Source of the DNA: Arcobacter sp.
GTDB taxonomy: Bacteria; Acidobacteriota; Terriglobia; Bryobacterales; Bryobacteraceae
Reading direction: 5' to 3'
Assembly: GCA_020723085.1 (NCBI GenBank)
Contig: DYJN01000013.1
Location: 1 to 64,000 of the forward strand
DNA: 64,000 nt
The notes beneath the pieces were generated by a model. It was not told the origin of the DNA. It saw only the letters and a program-made list of their open reading frames with translations, and searched no databases. Below are positions 32,707 through 42,562 of the stretch, piece after piece (within the stretch, counting starts at the first letter, position 1; every line of letters starts with the position of its first letter). The translations under genes and the position numbers were made by a program.

Positions 32707-33878
32707 TGCATCTGGCGCAGCGCTATTTCTGGCGGGCTCTGTTCGCCGTCCTCATGGCGGCCGGCCTGTACGCGGCGTTTCTGCGCTTCTGGGGCGGGCT
32801 GGGCGCTGCTACCAACCTGAGCGACCGGTTCCCCTGGGGCATCTGGATCGGCTTCGATGTGCTGTGCGGCGTCGGCCTGGCGGCGGGCGGCTTTACGCTG
32901 GCCGCTACGGTGCATATCTTCAACATCAAGTCTTACCACGCGGTGGTGCGCCCGGCGATTCTGACCGCTTTTCTCGGTTACCTTCTGGTGGTGGTGGCGC
33001 TGATGTTCGACCTCGGCCACCCGTACCGCATCTGGCATCCGCTGATCATGTGGAATCCGCGTTCCGTGATGTTCGAAGTGGGCTGGTGCGTCACGCTCTA
33101 CACCACGGTCCTGTTCCTCGAGTTCCTGCCGGTGGTGCTTCAGAAGTTCAAAATGCACACAGCGCTGAAGGTGATGGAAGTGGCGTCCTTGCCGGTCATC
33201 ATCGCCGGCGTGATCCTGTCCACGCTGCACCAAAGCTCGCTGGGCAGCCTGTTCCTGATCATGCCGAACCGGCTGCATCCGCTGTGGTGGACGCCGCTGC
33301 TGCCAGTGCTGTTCTTCATCTCGGCGGTGGCCACCGGGCTGGCGATGACCATCTTCGAGAGCTGGCATAGCTCGAAGGCGTTCGGGCGGCAATTGGAGTA
33401 CGGACTGATCTGCCGCATGACCCGCGTGCTGGCCGTGATCACCGCCATCTACCTGACGATGCGGTTCATGGACCTCAGCCACCGGGGAGCGCTCGCCACG
33501 CTGAACCAGCCTGGGCCCGAACGCTGGCTGTTCGGGCTGGAGATCGTGCTGATGGCGGTGCCGATGCTGATGTTCTTCCGCGAGAAGACGCGGCAGCATC
33601 CGCTGGCGGTGTATCTCGGCGTGGTCATGTTCCTTCTCGGCTTCGTCACCAACCGGATGAACGTCAGCGTCACCGGGCTGGAGCGGGCCGCGGGCGTGAG
33701 CTACTTCCCGAAGTGGAGCGAAATCGCCGTCACGCTGGCGATCATCGCGGCCGGCTTCGCCGTCTTCCGCCTCGCGGCGCATTATCTGCCCGTCTTCGAA
33801 GAAGAGCATGAGGATCACGGCAGCGCGCCGGCAACGCGGATCCCCACCCTGCAGGGCGCGGCGGCGCAGGGAGACTAG
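32703..33878 (+). CDS. HybB/NrfD/PsrC-type quinone-interacting membrane subunit
   Basis: About ten TM helices; GIWIGFDVLCGVGLAAGGFTL, FDLGHPYRIWHPLIMWNPRSVMFEVGWCVTLYT; ATGA overlap with the upstream ferredoxin gene. Confidence 0.9.
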   Translation: MMHLAQRYFWRALFAVLMAAGLYAAFLRFWGGLGAATNLSDRFPWGIWIGFDVLCGVGLAAGGFTLAATVHIFNIKSYHAVVRPAILTAFLGYLLVVVALMFDLGHPYRIWHPLIMWNPRSVMFEVGWCVTLYTTVLFLEFLPVVLQKFKMHTALKVMEVASLPVIIAGVILSTLHQSSLGSLFLIMPNRLHPLWWTPLLPVLFFISAVATGLAMTIFESWHSSKAFGRQLEYGLICRMTRVLAVITAIYLTMRFMDLSHRGALATLNQPGPERWLFGLEIVLMAVPMLMFFREKTRQHPLAVYLGVVMFLLGFVTNRMNVSVTGLERAAGVSYFPKWSEIAVTLAIIAAGFAVFRLAAHYLPVFEEEHEDHGSAPATRIPTLQGAAAQGD

Positions 33879-33886
33879 GAGCGGCT

Positions 33887-35530
33887 GTGGCGTTGCAGCC
33901 CGTCCGGCTGCCGAGGTTCGGCCTGGCAGTGAAGCTCGCCGCCTGGCTCGTGGGCGGGGTGATGCTGTGCTTTGTTCTCTTCAGCTACGCGAGCCAGCGG
34001 CTCGAGCAGCGGCATCTCGAGTCGCTGGTGTCGCTTTCGGCGCAGCGCGTGGCAGACGTGGTGCACTTCTCCGCCTGGCAGGCGATGCTGCGGAACGACC
34101 AGGAGATGCTGTACACGATGATCCGCGACATCGGCCGCGAGCCAGGCATCCGGCGGCTGCGGATCATCAACGAAGTCGGCCTGGTGCGGTATTCCACCGA
34201 CACGGCCGAGATCGGCACGATGGTCGACAAGCAGGCCGAGGCCTGCTACGCCTGCCATGCGCAGGCACGGCCTCTCGAGCGGCTCCAGCGCAAGGACCGC
34301 ACGCGCATCTTCCGGGGCGAGCGCGGCCACCGCGTGCTCGCCGTCATCCTGCCCATCGAAAACCACCCGGACTGCAGTTCGGCGGCCTGCCATGCGCACC
34401 CGGCGTCGAAGCGCATCCTCGGCGTGATTGACGCCCACCTGTCGCTGGACGCCGTGGACGAGCAGCTCGCCGAGCACCGGCAGCAGATGTACGGCTTCAC
34501 TTCCGGCGCGGCGGTGATCGGCTGCCTGATGGCCATCGTGTTCGTATGGTTTTTCGTCCACCGGCCCGTGCATGACCTCGTCGCCGGCACCATGCGCCTG
34601 GCATCCGGCAACCTCGGCCACAGGATCCAGGTCCGCTCTCGCGACGAACTGGGCGTGCTGGCCGAGTCCTTCAACTTGATGGCCGAAGATCTCGAAAAGA
34701 CGCACCGCGAGCTGACGCAATGGGCCGACACGCTCGAAGAGCGCGTGCGCGAAAAGACGGCGGAGCTGGAGGCGGCGCAGAAGGGCCTGATTCACACCGA
34801 GAAGATGGCTTCCCTGGGACGGCTGGCGGCCACCGTGGCGCACGAGGTGAACAACCCGCTGTTCGGCATGCTCACTTACGCACGGCTCGTGCTGAAGGAT
34901 CTTCAGAAATCCGATCTCGACGACGCCACGCGGCAGCGAATGACGGACAACCTGCGCATCATCGAGCGCGAGAGCCGCCGCTGCGGCGATCTGATGAAGA
35001 ACCTGCTGGCATTCGCCCGGCAATCCACGCCGCAGCGGTCGCGCGTGCAGCTCAACCAGGTGGTAGAGCGCGCCGTGCGGCTGCTCACGCACCAGTACGA
35101 TCTGTCGCAGATCGCCCTGCGCGTCCATCTGGACGATTCGCTCCCCGAGATCGACTGCGACCCCGGCCAGATCCAGCAGGTGCTGATCGTGCTGCTGGTG
35201 AACGCGCAGGAGGCTCTGGGCCGCGGCGGCGAGGTGACAGTGGAAACCCGGCGCGCCGGCGGCGGAATCGAGATCGTCGTGCGCGACAACGGGCCCGGCA
35301 TTCCGCCCGAGCTCCAGCTCCAGATCTTCGAGCCGTTCTTCTCCACCAAGGACGATCCGCACCGCACCGGACTCGGACTCGCCGTCGCCAAGGGCATCGT
35401 CGAGCGCCACGGCGGCAGGATCCTGCTAAAATCGGCGCCCGGGCAGGGAGCGGAGTTCATCGTCGAGCTGCCGCTGGAAGCCAAGGAGCCGGAGTCGGAG
35501 ACGGAAGCCATCATGAAGGGAGAAGCTTGA
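33887..35530 (+). CDS. Sensor histidine kinase with periplasmic domain carrying two c-type heme motifs (CYACH, CX4CH)
   Basis: Two TM; ACYACHAQ and CSSAACHAH between TMs; HAMP; HisKA LGRLAATVAHEVNNPLFGML; HATPase DNGPGIP...TGLGLAVAKGIVERHGG. Confidence 0.9.
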   Translation: MALQPVRLPRFGLAVKLAAWLVGGVMLCFVLFSYASQRLEQRHLESLVSLSAQRVADVVHFSAWQAMLRNDQEMLYTMIRDIGREPGIRRLRIINEVGLVRYSTDTAEIGTMVDKQAEACYACHAQARPLERLQRKDRTRIFRGERGHRVLAVILPIENHPDCSSAACHAHPASKRILGVIDAHLSLDAVDEQLAEHRQQMYGFTSGAAVIGCLMAIVFVWFFVHRPVHDLVAGTMRLASGNLGHRIQVRSRDELGVLAESFNLMAEDLEKTHRELTQWADTLEERVREKTAELEAAQKGLIHTEKMASLGRLAATVAHEVNNPLFGMLTYARLVLKDLQKSDLDDATRQRMTDNLRIIERESRRCGDLMKNLLAFARQSTPQRSRVQLNQVVERAVRLLTHQYDLSQIALRVHLDDSLPEIDCDPGQIQQVLIVLLVNAQEALGRGGEVTVETRRAGGGIEIVVRDNGPGIPPELQLQIFEPFFSTKDDPHRTGLGLAVAKGIVERHGGRILLKSAPGQGAEFIVELPLEAKEPESETEAIMKGEA

Positions 35531-36882
35531 TGGGCGAACCAAGCATCCTCATCGTGGACGACGACATCGTTGTGCGGGATTCGCTCGGCAAATGGTTCGA
35601 GAGCGAGGGATTCCAGGTGTCGATCGCGCCGGGCGCGGCGGCGGCGCTCGAAATGCTGGCCGGCCGCCGCTTCGACCTCGCCCTCGTCGACATTAAGATG
35701 CCGGGCGTCGACGGCATCGAACTCCAGGCCAAGCTGCGGGAGATCGATCCCTCGATGCCGGTGATCATCATGACGGGCTTCGCCAGCGTGGAGACCGCCG
35801 TGCGCGCGCTGAAGAACGGCGCTTACGATTACATCACCAAGCCGTTCGACCCGGACGAACTCGTCCACCTCGTCAACAAGGCCATCTCCCACAAACGCGC
35901 CGAGCGCGAAGTCTCGCGGCTCAAGGAAAACCTCGACGAAATCTTCCCGGAAACGAAGCTGATCGGCCAGAGCCCGGCGATGAAGCGCGTCATCGAGCTC
36001 GTGGAAACGGTCGCGCCCACCGACGCTACCGTGCTCATCACCGGCGAAAGCGGCACCGGAAAGGAAGTGGTGGCCCGCGCCATCCATGCCTTGAGCCCGC
36101 GCCGCTACAACCCGATGGTGGTCATCCACTGCGGCGCGCTCACCGAGTCCCTGCTCGAAAGCGAGCTCTTCGGCCATGAGCGCGGCGCCTTCACCGGCGC
36201 TCAGGCGCGCAAGAAGGGCAAGTTCGAAGTGGCCGACGGCGGCACCGTGTTCCTCGACGAGATCAGCGATATCAGCCTGCGCGTCCAGACCGACCTCCTG
36301 CGCGTGCTCCAGGAGAAGGAGATCGTGCGCGTCGGCGACACGATGCCCGTGAAGGTGGACTTCCGCGCCATCGCCGCCACCAACAAGAGCCTGGAACGGC
36401 TGGTGGAGGAGCGCGTCTTCCGCCCCGACCTGTACTACCGGCTCAACGTGTTCGCCATCAACATCCCGCCGCTGCGCGAGCGCAGGGAAGACATCCCGCT
36501 GCTGGCGGCGCATTTCCTCGAAAGGTTCGCGCGGCAGATGAACCGCCCGCAGCAGCGGCTGGCCGCGGACACGCTGGACCTGCTGATGCAGTACGAGTGG
36601 CCGGGCAACGTGCGCGAGCTGGAAAACGCCGTCGAACGCGCCCTGCTGATGCGCCGCGAAGGCGACCTCAGGCCGGAGGATTTCCCGTTCCAGATGCACC
36701 CTGCGGCCCCGATGTTGTCCACCGGCCGGCGGCTGGAGGACATCGAGAAGGCGCATATCGAGCGCGTGCTGGCCGAAACCCGCTGGAACCTGTCGAAGAC
36801 GGCACGGATCCTCGACATCGACCGCACCACGCTCTACAACAAGATCCGCAAGTACGGCCTGCGCGAGCCCGCCGGCCGCTGA
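35530..36882 (+). CDS. NtrC-family sigma-54-dependent response regulator
   Basis: Receiver ILIVDDDIVVRDSL...LALVDIKMPGVDG; AAA+ GESGTGKE, GAFTGA, Walker B GGTVFLDEI; Fis-type HTH NLSKTARILDIDRTTLYNKIRKYG; TGATG overlap with the kinase gene. Confidence 0.95.
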   Translation: MGEPSILIVDDDIVVRDSLGKWFESEGFQVSIAPGAAAALEMLAGRRFDLALVDIKMPGVDGIELQAKLREIDPSMPVIIMTGFASVETAVRALKNGAYDYITKPFDPDELVHLVNKAISHKRAEREVSRLKENLDEIFPETKLIGQSPAMKRVIELVETVAPTDATVLITGESGTGKEVVARAIHALSPRRYNPMVVIHCGALTESLLESELFGHERGAFTGAQARKKGKFEVADGGTVFLDEISDISLRVQTDLLRVLQEKEIVRVGDTMPVKVDFRAIAATNKSLERLVEERVFRPDLYYRLNVFAINIPPLRERREDIPLLAAHFLERFARQMNRPQQRLAADTLDLLMQYEWPGNVRELENAVERALLMRREGDLRPEDFPFQMHPAAPMLSTGRRLEDIEKAHIERVLAETRWNLSKTARILDIDRTTLYNKIRKYGLREPAGR

Positions 36883-36890
36883 GGCTCGCC

Positions 36891-37448
36891 GTGGTCGAAG
36901 CGCTCACCTTCGTGAGGCTGGGGCTGGCCAACTCCGACGGGCTTCCATCGCCCGATCTTCTCGACCGCCTGGCGGCGGAGGCGGCGCGGCTGCTCGGCGC
37001 CTCCTGCCGCATCGATCCGGAGCCGCTCGACATCACCTTCAGCTATGACGAGCTGCGGCGGCAGGCGTGGTCGACGCCCGTGCTGGCGCGGCTCGCCGCG
37101 CGGCCGCACGCGCCGGGTACGGCCGTGGCCGGCGTGACGGGCCTCGACCTGTTCGTGCCCGTCTTCACGTTTGTCTTTGGAGAAGCGCAGGTGGCCGGAC
37201 CCGCGGCCGTCATCAGCGCCCACCGCCTGCGCGAGGAATTCTACGGCCTCCCGCCGAACCCGCCGCTGCTCGTCGAGCGGCTCATGAAGGAACTGCTCCA
37301 CGAGCTCGGCCACACGCAGGGGCTGCGCCATTGCGGCGACTGGCGCTGCGTCATGAGCAGCGCGCACACGGTGGAACGGATCGACGTCCGCCAGGCCGCC
37401 TTCTGCCCCGAGTGCGCCCGGCTTCTCCGCAGCCGCCCGCGCTCCTGA
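36891..37448 (+). CDS. Archaemetzincin-like metalloprotease
   Basis: [39 protein letters not shown] matches HEXXHXXGX3CX4CXM...CXXC of archaemetzincins; GTG start 8 nt after the regulator stop. Confidence 0.87.
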   Translation: MVEALTFVRLGLANSDGLPSPDLLDRLAAEAARLLGASCRIDPEPLDITFSYDELRRQAWSTPVLARLAARPHAPGTAVAGVTGLDLFVPVFTFVFGEAQVAGPAAVISAHRLREEFYGLPPNPPLLVERLMKELLHELGHTQGLRHCGDWRCVMSSAHTVERIDVRQAAFCPECARLLRSRPRS

Positions 37449-37489
37449 AGGGCAGGCTTCATTTCGGATGCCTGTGGTTGAATAGGAGC

Positions 37490-39091
37490 ATGGCAGAAAC
37501 GGCAATTCTCATCGCCAACGGCGATCTGCGCCTCTCGGCGAATCAGGTCTGCTGGCCGGCACAGCAGGCGGCGGAGCAGAAGGTCATGGAGGCGGTGCGC
37601 AGCCTCGGCTATTCCGTCGAGCGCGGCCATCCCTATGACGAAAACAAGAAGCACGGCTTCATCGACAGCCAGAAGTACGGCATGGAGGTCTTCCGCCACA
37701 TTCCGCCTGCGGCGCCTTTGATCGTCGTCGAAGCCGTCTGGCAGTACTCGCACCACCTGCTGCATGGCCTGTACACGCACCAGGGCCCCATCCTCACCGT
37801 GGCCAACTGGAGCGGCCAGTGGCCGGGGCTTGTGGGCATGCTGAATCTCAACGGTTCGATGACCAAGGCGGGCATCCCCTACTCCACCCTGTGGAGCGAG
37901 AACTTCGATGACGCGTTCTTCCTCAACGGGCTGAAGAAGTGGCTCGAGGGGGAGAAGCTCGTGCATGATACCCGCCACGTCCGGCCTCTCGGCTCGCTGC
38001 GGCTGCCGGCCGACTGCGAGGAGATGGGCGCGCGCATGGCGCGCGAGCTCTACCGGAACAAGGCCATCATGGGCGTCTTCGACGAGGGGTGCATGGGCAT
38101 GTACAACGCCATCATCCCCGACGAGCTGCTCCACCGCACGGGCGTGTTCAAGGAGCGGCTGTCGCAGTCGGCGCTGTATGCCGAGATGCTCGCCGTCAGC
38201 GACGGGGAGGCTCTCGCCGTCCGCCGCTGGCTCGACGCGAAAGGCATGAAATTCGTCACAGGGCCGGATCCGGAGACGGACCTCACCGGCGATCAGATTC
38301 TGCAGCAGTGCAAGATGTACATCGCCGCCCTTCGCATCGCCGACGACTTCGGCTGCGACGCGATCGGCATCCAGTATCAGCAAGGGCTGAAGGACCTGGC
38401 GCCGGCGTCCGACCTCGCGGAAGGCCTGCTGAACAACGTCGACCGCCCGCCGGTGGCTGCGCGCGGCAACGGCCGCATTCTCTACGAGGGCAGGGCGCTG
38501 CCGCACTTCAATGAAGTCGACGAGTGCGCCGGGCTCGATGCGCTGATCACCAACCGCATCTGGACCGCCCTCGGCTACGATCCCGAGACGACCCTGCATG
38601 ATGTCCGCTACGGCGAGGAATACGGCGGCGAATACGTGTGGGTGTTCCTGATCTCCGGCGCCGCGCCGCCGCAGCACTTCATCGGCGGCTACGCGGGTGC
38701 ATCGAGCGAGCGCCAGCCGCCCATGTATTTCCGGCTCGGCGGAGGAACCCTCAAAGGCATCTCCAAGCCCGGCGAAATCGTCTGGAGCCGCATCTTCGTC
38801 GACGCCGGGGTCCTTCGGGCCGATCTCGGCCGCGCCAAAGCCGTGGAATTGCCGCAGGAAGAAACCGAGCGCCGCTGGCGGATCACGACGCCCCAGTGGC
38901 CCATCATGCACGCCGTGCTGTATGGCGTCACGCGCGACCAGATGATGGCGCGCCATAAGGCGAACCATATCCAGGTCGCCTACGCGCCGGACGCCGCCGC
39001 GGCCAACCGCGCGCTCGCCGTCAAGGCGGCCATGCTGCGCGAGATGGGCGTCGACGTCTCGATCTGCGGCACACGGCACGGGCTGGAGTAG
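37490..39091 (+). CDS. L-fucose/L-arabinose isomerase-fold protein
   Basis: 534 aa; [74 protein letters not shown] resemble FucI-like proteins. Confidence 0.6.
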   Translation: MAETAILIANGDLRLSANQVCWPAQQAAEQKVMEAVRSLGYSVERGHPYDENKKHGFIDSQKYGMEVFRHIPPAAPLIVVEAVWQYSHHLLHGLYTHQGPILTVANWSGQWPGLVGMLNLNGSMTKAGIPYSTLWSENFDDAFFLNGLKKWLEGEKLVHDTRHVRPLGSLRLPADCEEMGARMARELYRNKAIMGVFDEGCMGMYNAIIPDELLHRTGVFKERLSQSALYAEMLAVSDGEALAVRRWLDAKGMKFVTGPDPETDLTGDQILQQCKMYIAALRIADDFGCDAIGIQYQQGLKDLAPASDLAEGLLNNVDRPPVAARGNGRILYEGRALPHFNEVDECAGLDALITNRIWTALGYDPETTLHDVRYGEEYGGEYVWVFLISGAAPPQHFIGGYAGASSERQPPMYFRLGGGTLKGISKPGEIVWSRIFVDAGVLRADLGRAKAVELPQEETERRWRITTPQWPIMHAVLYGVTRDQMMARHKANHIQVAYAPDAAAANRALAVKAAMLREMGVDVSICGTRHGLE

Positions 39092-39362
39092 CGGCGCCGG
39101 ACGCAATCCGGCCGGCCAGGAGCGCCGGCGGGGACGGACCAGCCGCACTCGCCGGGCGGAAATGGACGAAAATGGACGCGTGCCGCCAGCCCTGCCAACG
39201 GCGGCGGCCGGCTCTGATCTGTGGAATTCCCGCGTCTCGCCGCCGCCAATTTGGCCCCGATGGGTCCGGCGGCGGGGAAAAAGTAGCCGGTGGGAAAGCG
39301 GGGGTTGGCGCTCCTTTTCCTTGTGATCCGAATAGAATGGGCGGTGAGGAGGCAGAGCAGCC

Positions 39363-40118
39363 ATGATTGACACGGGACTTCAGGGCAAAGTCGTGGTGGT
39401 CACCGGCGCGGCTGCCGGCATCGGCCGCGCCACAGCCCTGCGTTTCGCTCTGGAAGGCTGCCAGGTTGCGGCATGGGACATCGTCAGCTGCCAGCACTGC
39501 CCGCCGGATTGGTTCACCCTTCAGGTGGACGTGAGCGACTCCGCCGCGGTGGACGAGGCGGCCAGAACCGTGGCCCATAAGTTCGGGCGCATCGATGTGC
39601 TCGTGAACAATGCCGGGATCCTCCGCGACGGGCAACTCGTCAAGTGCCGCGACGGCGCCGTGATCCACCGGATGACGGACGAGGAATTCGACCGCGTTCT
39701 GGACGTGAATTTGAAAGGCGTGTTCCACTGCACACGGGCGGTCGCGCCCTACATGATCCGGCAACACAGCGGCGTCATTCTGAACGCCTCCTCGGTGGTG
39801 GCGCTCTATGGGAATTTCGGGCAGACCAACTATATCGCCTCCAAGGCCGGCGTCATCGGGATGACCAGAGTGTGGGCGCGCGAACTGGGACGCTACAACA
39901 TCCGCGTCAATGCGGTCGCTCCGGGGTTGGTGGAGACGGATATCCTGAGGAACATGCCGGAGAAAGTCCTCGAAGAGATGAAGCGGCGGACGCCGCTCGG
40001 GCGCCTGGGAAAGCCCGAAGATATCGCCGAGGCGTACGTCTGGCTGGCTTCGAATTCCGCGTCCTTCATCACCGGCGCCGTGCTCCCGGCGGACGGCGGC
40101 ATTGTCACCGGAACCTGA
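39363..40118 (+). CDS. SDR-family oxidoreductase (FabG-like)
   Basis: VVVTGAAAGIGRATALRFALEG; NNAG; YIASKAGVIGMTRVWARELG; PADGGIVTGT. Confidence 0.92.
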   Translation: MIDTGLQGKVVVVTGAAAGIGRATALRFALEGCQVAAWDIVSCQHCPPDWFTLQVDVSDSAAVDEAARTVAHKFGRIDVLVNNAGILRDGQLVKCRDGAVIHRMTDEEFDRVLDVNLKGVFHCTRAVAPYMIRQHSGVILNASSVVALYGNFGQTNYIASKAGVIGMTRVWARELGRYNIRVNAVAPGLVETDILRNMPEKVLEEMKRRTPLGRLGKPEDIAEAYVWLASNSASFITGAVLPADGGIVTGT

Positions 40119-40128
40119 GGAATTCCGC

Positions 40129-41334
40129 ATGAAAAAGATCTATATTGCCGCATATCATCAATCGAAATTCGGGAAACTGCTGGGCATGACCGTCCCGGAG
40201 ATCTTTCGCGCGGCCGTGGAAGGCGCCTGCGGCGAAATCGGCATCCCGCCATCGGCCCTCGACGTGGCCTCCGCCGGCGCCGCCTGCAACCACTCCCTGA
40301 ACCAGCAGGGGCTCCTGTCCGGGCTGCTGGCCGAAATTCCCGGCCTGGCAGGCAAGATGATCGAGAGCGTCGAAAACGCCTGCGCCTCCGGCGGGCAGGC
40401 CGTCCTGAGCGTCGCGCAGAAGCTGCAGCTCGGCTTTGGCGAGACCGGCATCGCCGTGGGCTATGAAAAGATGCGCGGGCCGGACGGAAAGGTGGACGGC
40501 AAGCGCATCGGGGAGGTGCTCGGATATTACTCTCATCCCGATGAAAGGCCTGGAAAGGTTTTCGTATTCCCTCACATTTTCGCCGAAATCATGCAGCAGT
40601 ACATGGCGCATTACGGCGTCACCGAGGAAGATCTGGCGCGGATCGCCGTCGAGGAATACGCCTGCGCCCGCCACAATCCTTACGCGCAGATGCGGGGGGT
40701 AGAGCTGACGCTCGAGCAGGCCATGCGGATCGAAGGCGTCAACCGCTATGTCGTGGAAGGCCTGCCGCTGAAGACCTACGACTGCTCGCAGATCACCGAC
40801 GGCTACGCGGCTCTGATCCTGGCCACGGAAGAAGGGCTCGCCCGGCTGGGCGTCCGGCGCAGGGACGCCGTCGAGCTTGCCGGCTACGGCCAGGCGACGG
40901 ATCCGCTCAGCCGCGCCCGGCGCGACGTGTTGCGGCCGCAGGGCGCGCTGAAGGCGATGCAGAGCGCCTACCGCATGGCGGGCGCGGGCCCTGAGGATGT
41001 GAACGTCGCCGAGATCCACGACTGCTTCACCGTCATGGCCGCCCTCGGCACGGAAGTCATCGGCATGGCGGAACCCGGCCGCGGCGCAAGGTTCTGGACC
41101 GAGGGCCACGCGCGCACCAACGCGCGCTGCGCCATCAACTCCTCGGGCGGCCTGATCGCCAAGGGCCACCCCGTGGGCGCCACCGGCGTGGCCATGATCG
41201 GCTGGTGTTTCTGGCAGCTCACGGGCCGTGCGCCCGCTCCGCTCCAGGTGCGCGAGCCGCGCCTGGCCGCCACCTTCAACATCGGCGGACCCGTCTGCGC
41301 CAGCGTCTGCACCGTGCTGCGGCGCGCGGCCTGA
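40129..41334 (+). CDS. Thiolase-family acyl-CoA acetyltransferase (SCPx-like)
   Basis: ENACASGGQAVLSVAQKL; VAEIHDCFTVMAALGTEVIG; NSSGGLIAKGHPVGATGVAMI. Confidence 0.9.
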   Translation: MKKIYIAAYHQSKFGKLLGMTVPEIFRAAVEGACGEIGIPPSALDVASAGAACNHSLNQQGLLSGLLAEIPGLAGKMIESVENACASGGQAVLSVAQKLQLGFGETGIAVGYEKMRGPDGKVDGKRIGEVLGYYSHPDERPGKVFVFPHIFAEIMQQYMAHYGVTEEDLARIAVEEYACARHNPYAQMRGVELTLEQAMRIEGVNRYVVEGLPLKTYDCSQITDGYAALILATEEGLARLGVRRRDAVELAGYGQATDPLSRARRDVLRPQGALKAMQSAYRMAGAGPEDVNVAEIHDCFTVMAALGTEVIGMAEPGRGARFWTEGHARTNARCAINSSGGLIAKGHPVGATGVAMIGWCFWQLTGRAPAPLQVREPRLAATFNIGGPVCASVCTVLRRAA

Positions 41335-41364
41335 GCCGCCGCCGCCCGCGCTAGACTCGGTTTC

Positions 41365-42249
41365 ATGAAGGTATTTGTCACCGGCGCAACCGGCTACATC
41401 GGTTCGGCAATCTGTGATGCGTTGCGCGCCGCCGGCCATCAGGCGCTTGGACTCGCCCGCTCCAGCGGGAAGGCGGCGGCACTCTCCAGCCGTGGAGACG
41501 AGCCGCTGCTGGGCAGCCTCCAGGATCATGAAAGCCTCCGTCAGGGCTGCCGGCAGGCCGATGCCGTGATCCACACGGCCATGTCCTTCACTCCTGATGC
41601 CGGAACCGTGGACCGGGCCGCCGTCGATGCCATGCTCGACGCGCTACAGGGGTCGGGCAAGCCGTTCATCTACACGAGCGGAATCTGGGTCTACGGCGAC
41701 ACCGGGGACCGCATGCTCGGCGAGGTGGCGCCGCTGAATCCCCCGCCTCTGGTGGCATGGCGCCCGGCAGTGGAAGAGCGCGTGCTTGAGGCGAACGAGC
41801 ACGGCGTCCGCACCATGGTCTTCCGGCCGGGTATGGTCTTCGGCCGCAAGGGCGGTTTCCTGAAGGGTTTCTTTGAGGACGCGCGGACGCACGGCGCCGT
41901 CCGCGTGATTGGCGACGGCAAAAACTACTGGTCTTGCGTCCACGCCGCGGATCTGGCCGGCCTGTATGTCCGGGCCGTGCTCCGCCCCGCCGGCGGCCAG
42001 CTGTTCGTCACCTGCGGCGGAATGCCGCAGCAGGTGATCCGGATCGCCGAAGCCGTGGCGGAAGCCTGCGGCGTGCCGGGCAAGGTGGAGCACATTCCGA
42101 TCGAAGAGGCCCGCGAGCAAATGGGGCCCTTGGCAGACTGCCTCGCCATGACCTGCAAGGCCGGCTCGACGAAACCTGCCAGATTCTTCGGCTGGATCGT
42201 CCGCCACCCATCGGTGTTTGATGAGATCGCTTCCGGATCGTACCTCTGA
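41365..42249 (+). CDS. NAD-dependent epimerase/dehydratase (atypical SDR)
   Basis: MKVFVTGATGYIGSAICDALRAAGHQALGLARS; YTSGIWVYGD. Confidence 0.88.
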   Translation: MKVFVTGATGYIGSAICDALRAAGHQALGLARSSGKAAALSSRGDEPLLGSLQDHESLRQGCRQADAVIHTAMSFTPDAGTVDRAAVDAMLDALQGSGKPFIYTSGIWVYGDTGDRMLGEVAPLNPPPLVAWRPAVEERVLEANEHGVRTMVFRPGMVFGRKGGFLKGFFEDARTHGAVRVIGDGKNYWSCVHAADLAGLYVRAVLRPAGGQLFVTCGGMPQQVIRIAEAVAEACGVPGKVEHIPIEEAREQMGPLADCLAMTCKAGSTKPARFFGWIVRHPSVFDEIASGSYL

Positions 42250-42562
42250 CCGGCTGATAGCCCTGACAGTGGGGAAGCCGGGGGAAGGGCTGGAGTCCCT
42301 TCGCTGACCGGCCGCCCGGAGCGGCCCCGGATCCGGTCCGCCACGTTCCTCTCCACGGCCAGCCGGGGAACAGCCAGCCGGGTAAATGAGACGCCGATTC
42401 AGGCGCCTGTCGACGCCACCGCTCCTTTTTTCAGCCTCCAGGTAGAGATTGGGCGAGAATTTTCCTCTGATAGAGCCACTCTACAAACGCACCTGCTTGA
42501 GAGTTCTGCATTCGCCCCCCTGTTTGCTTGGGGACGGGGGGCCGAAAGAGTGCCGCCGTGCA

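Noticed and set aside
42250-42448. Possible riboswitch in the roughly 200-bp gap before the anti-sigma-like gene
   Set aside because: GC-rich with small stems but no conserved riboswitch core recognised; Infernal search needed
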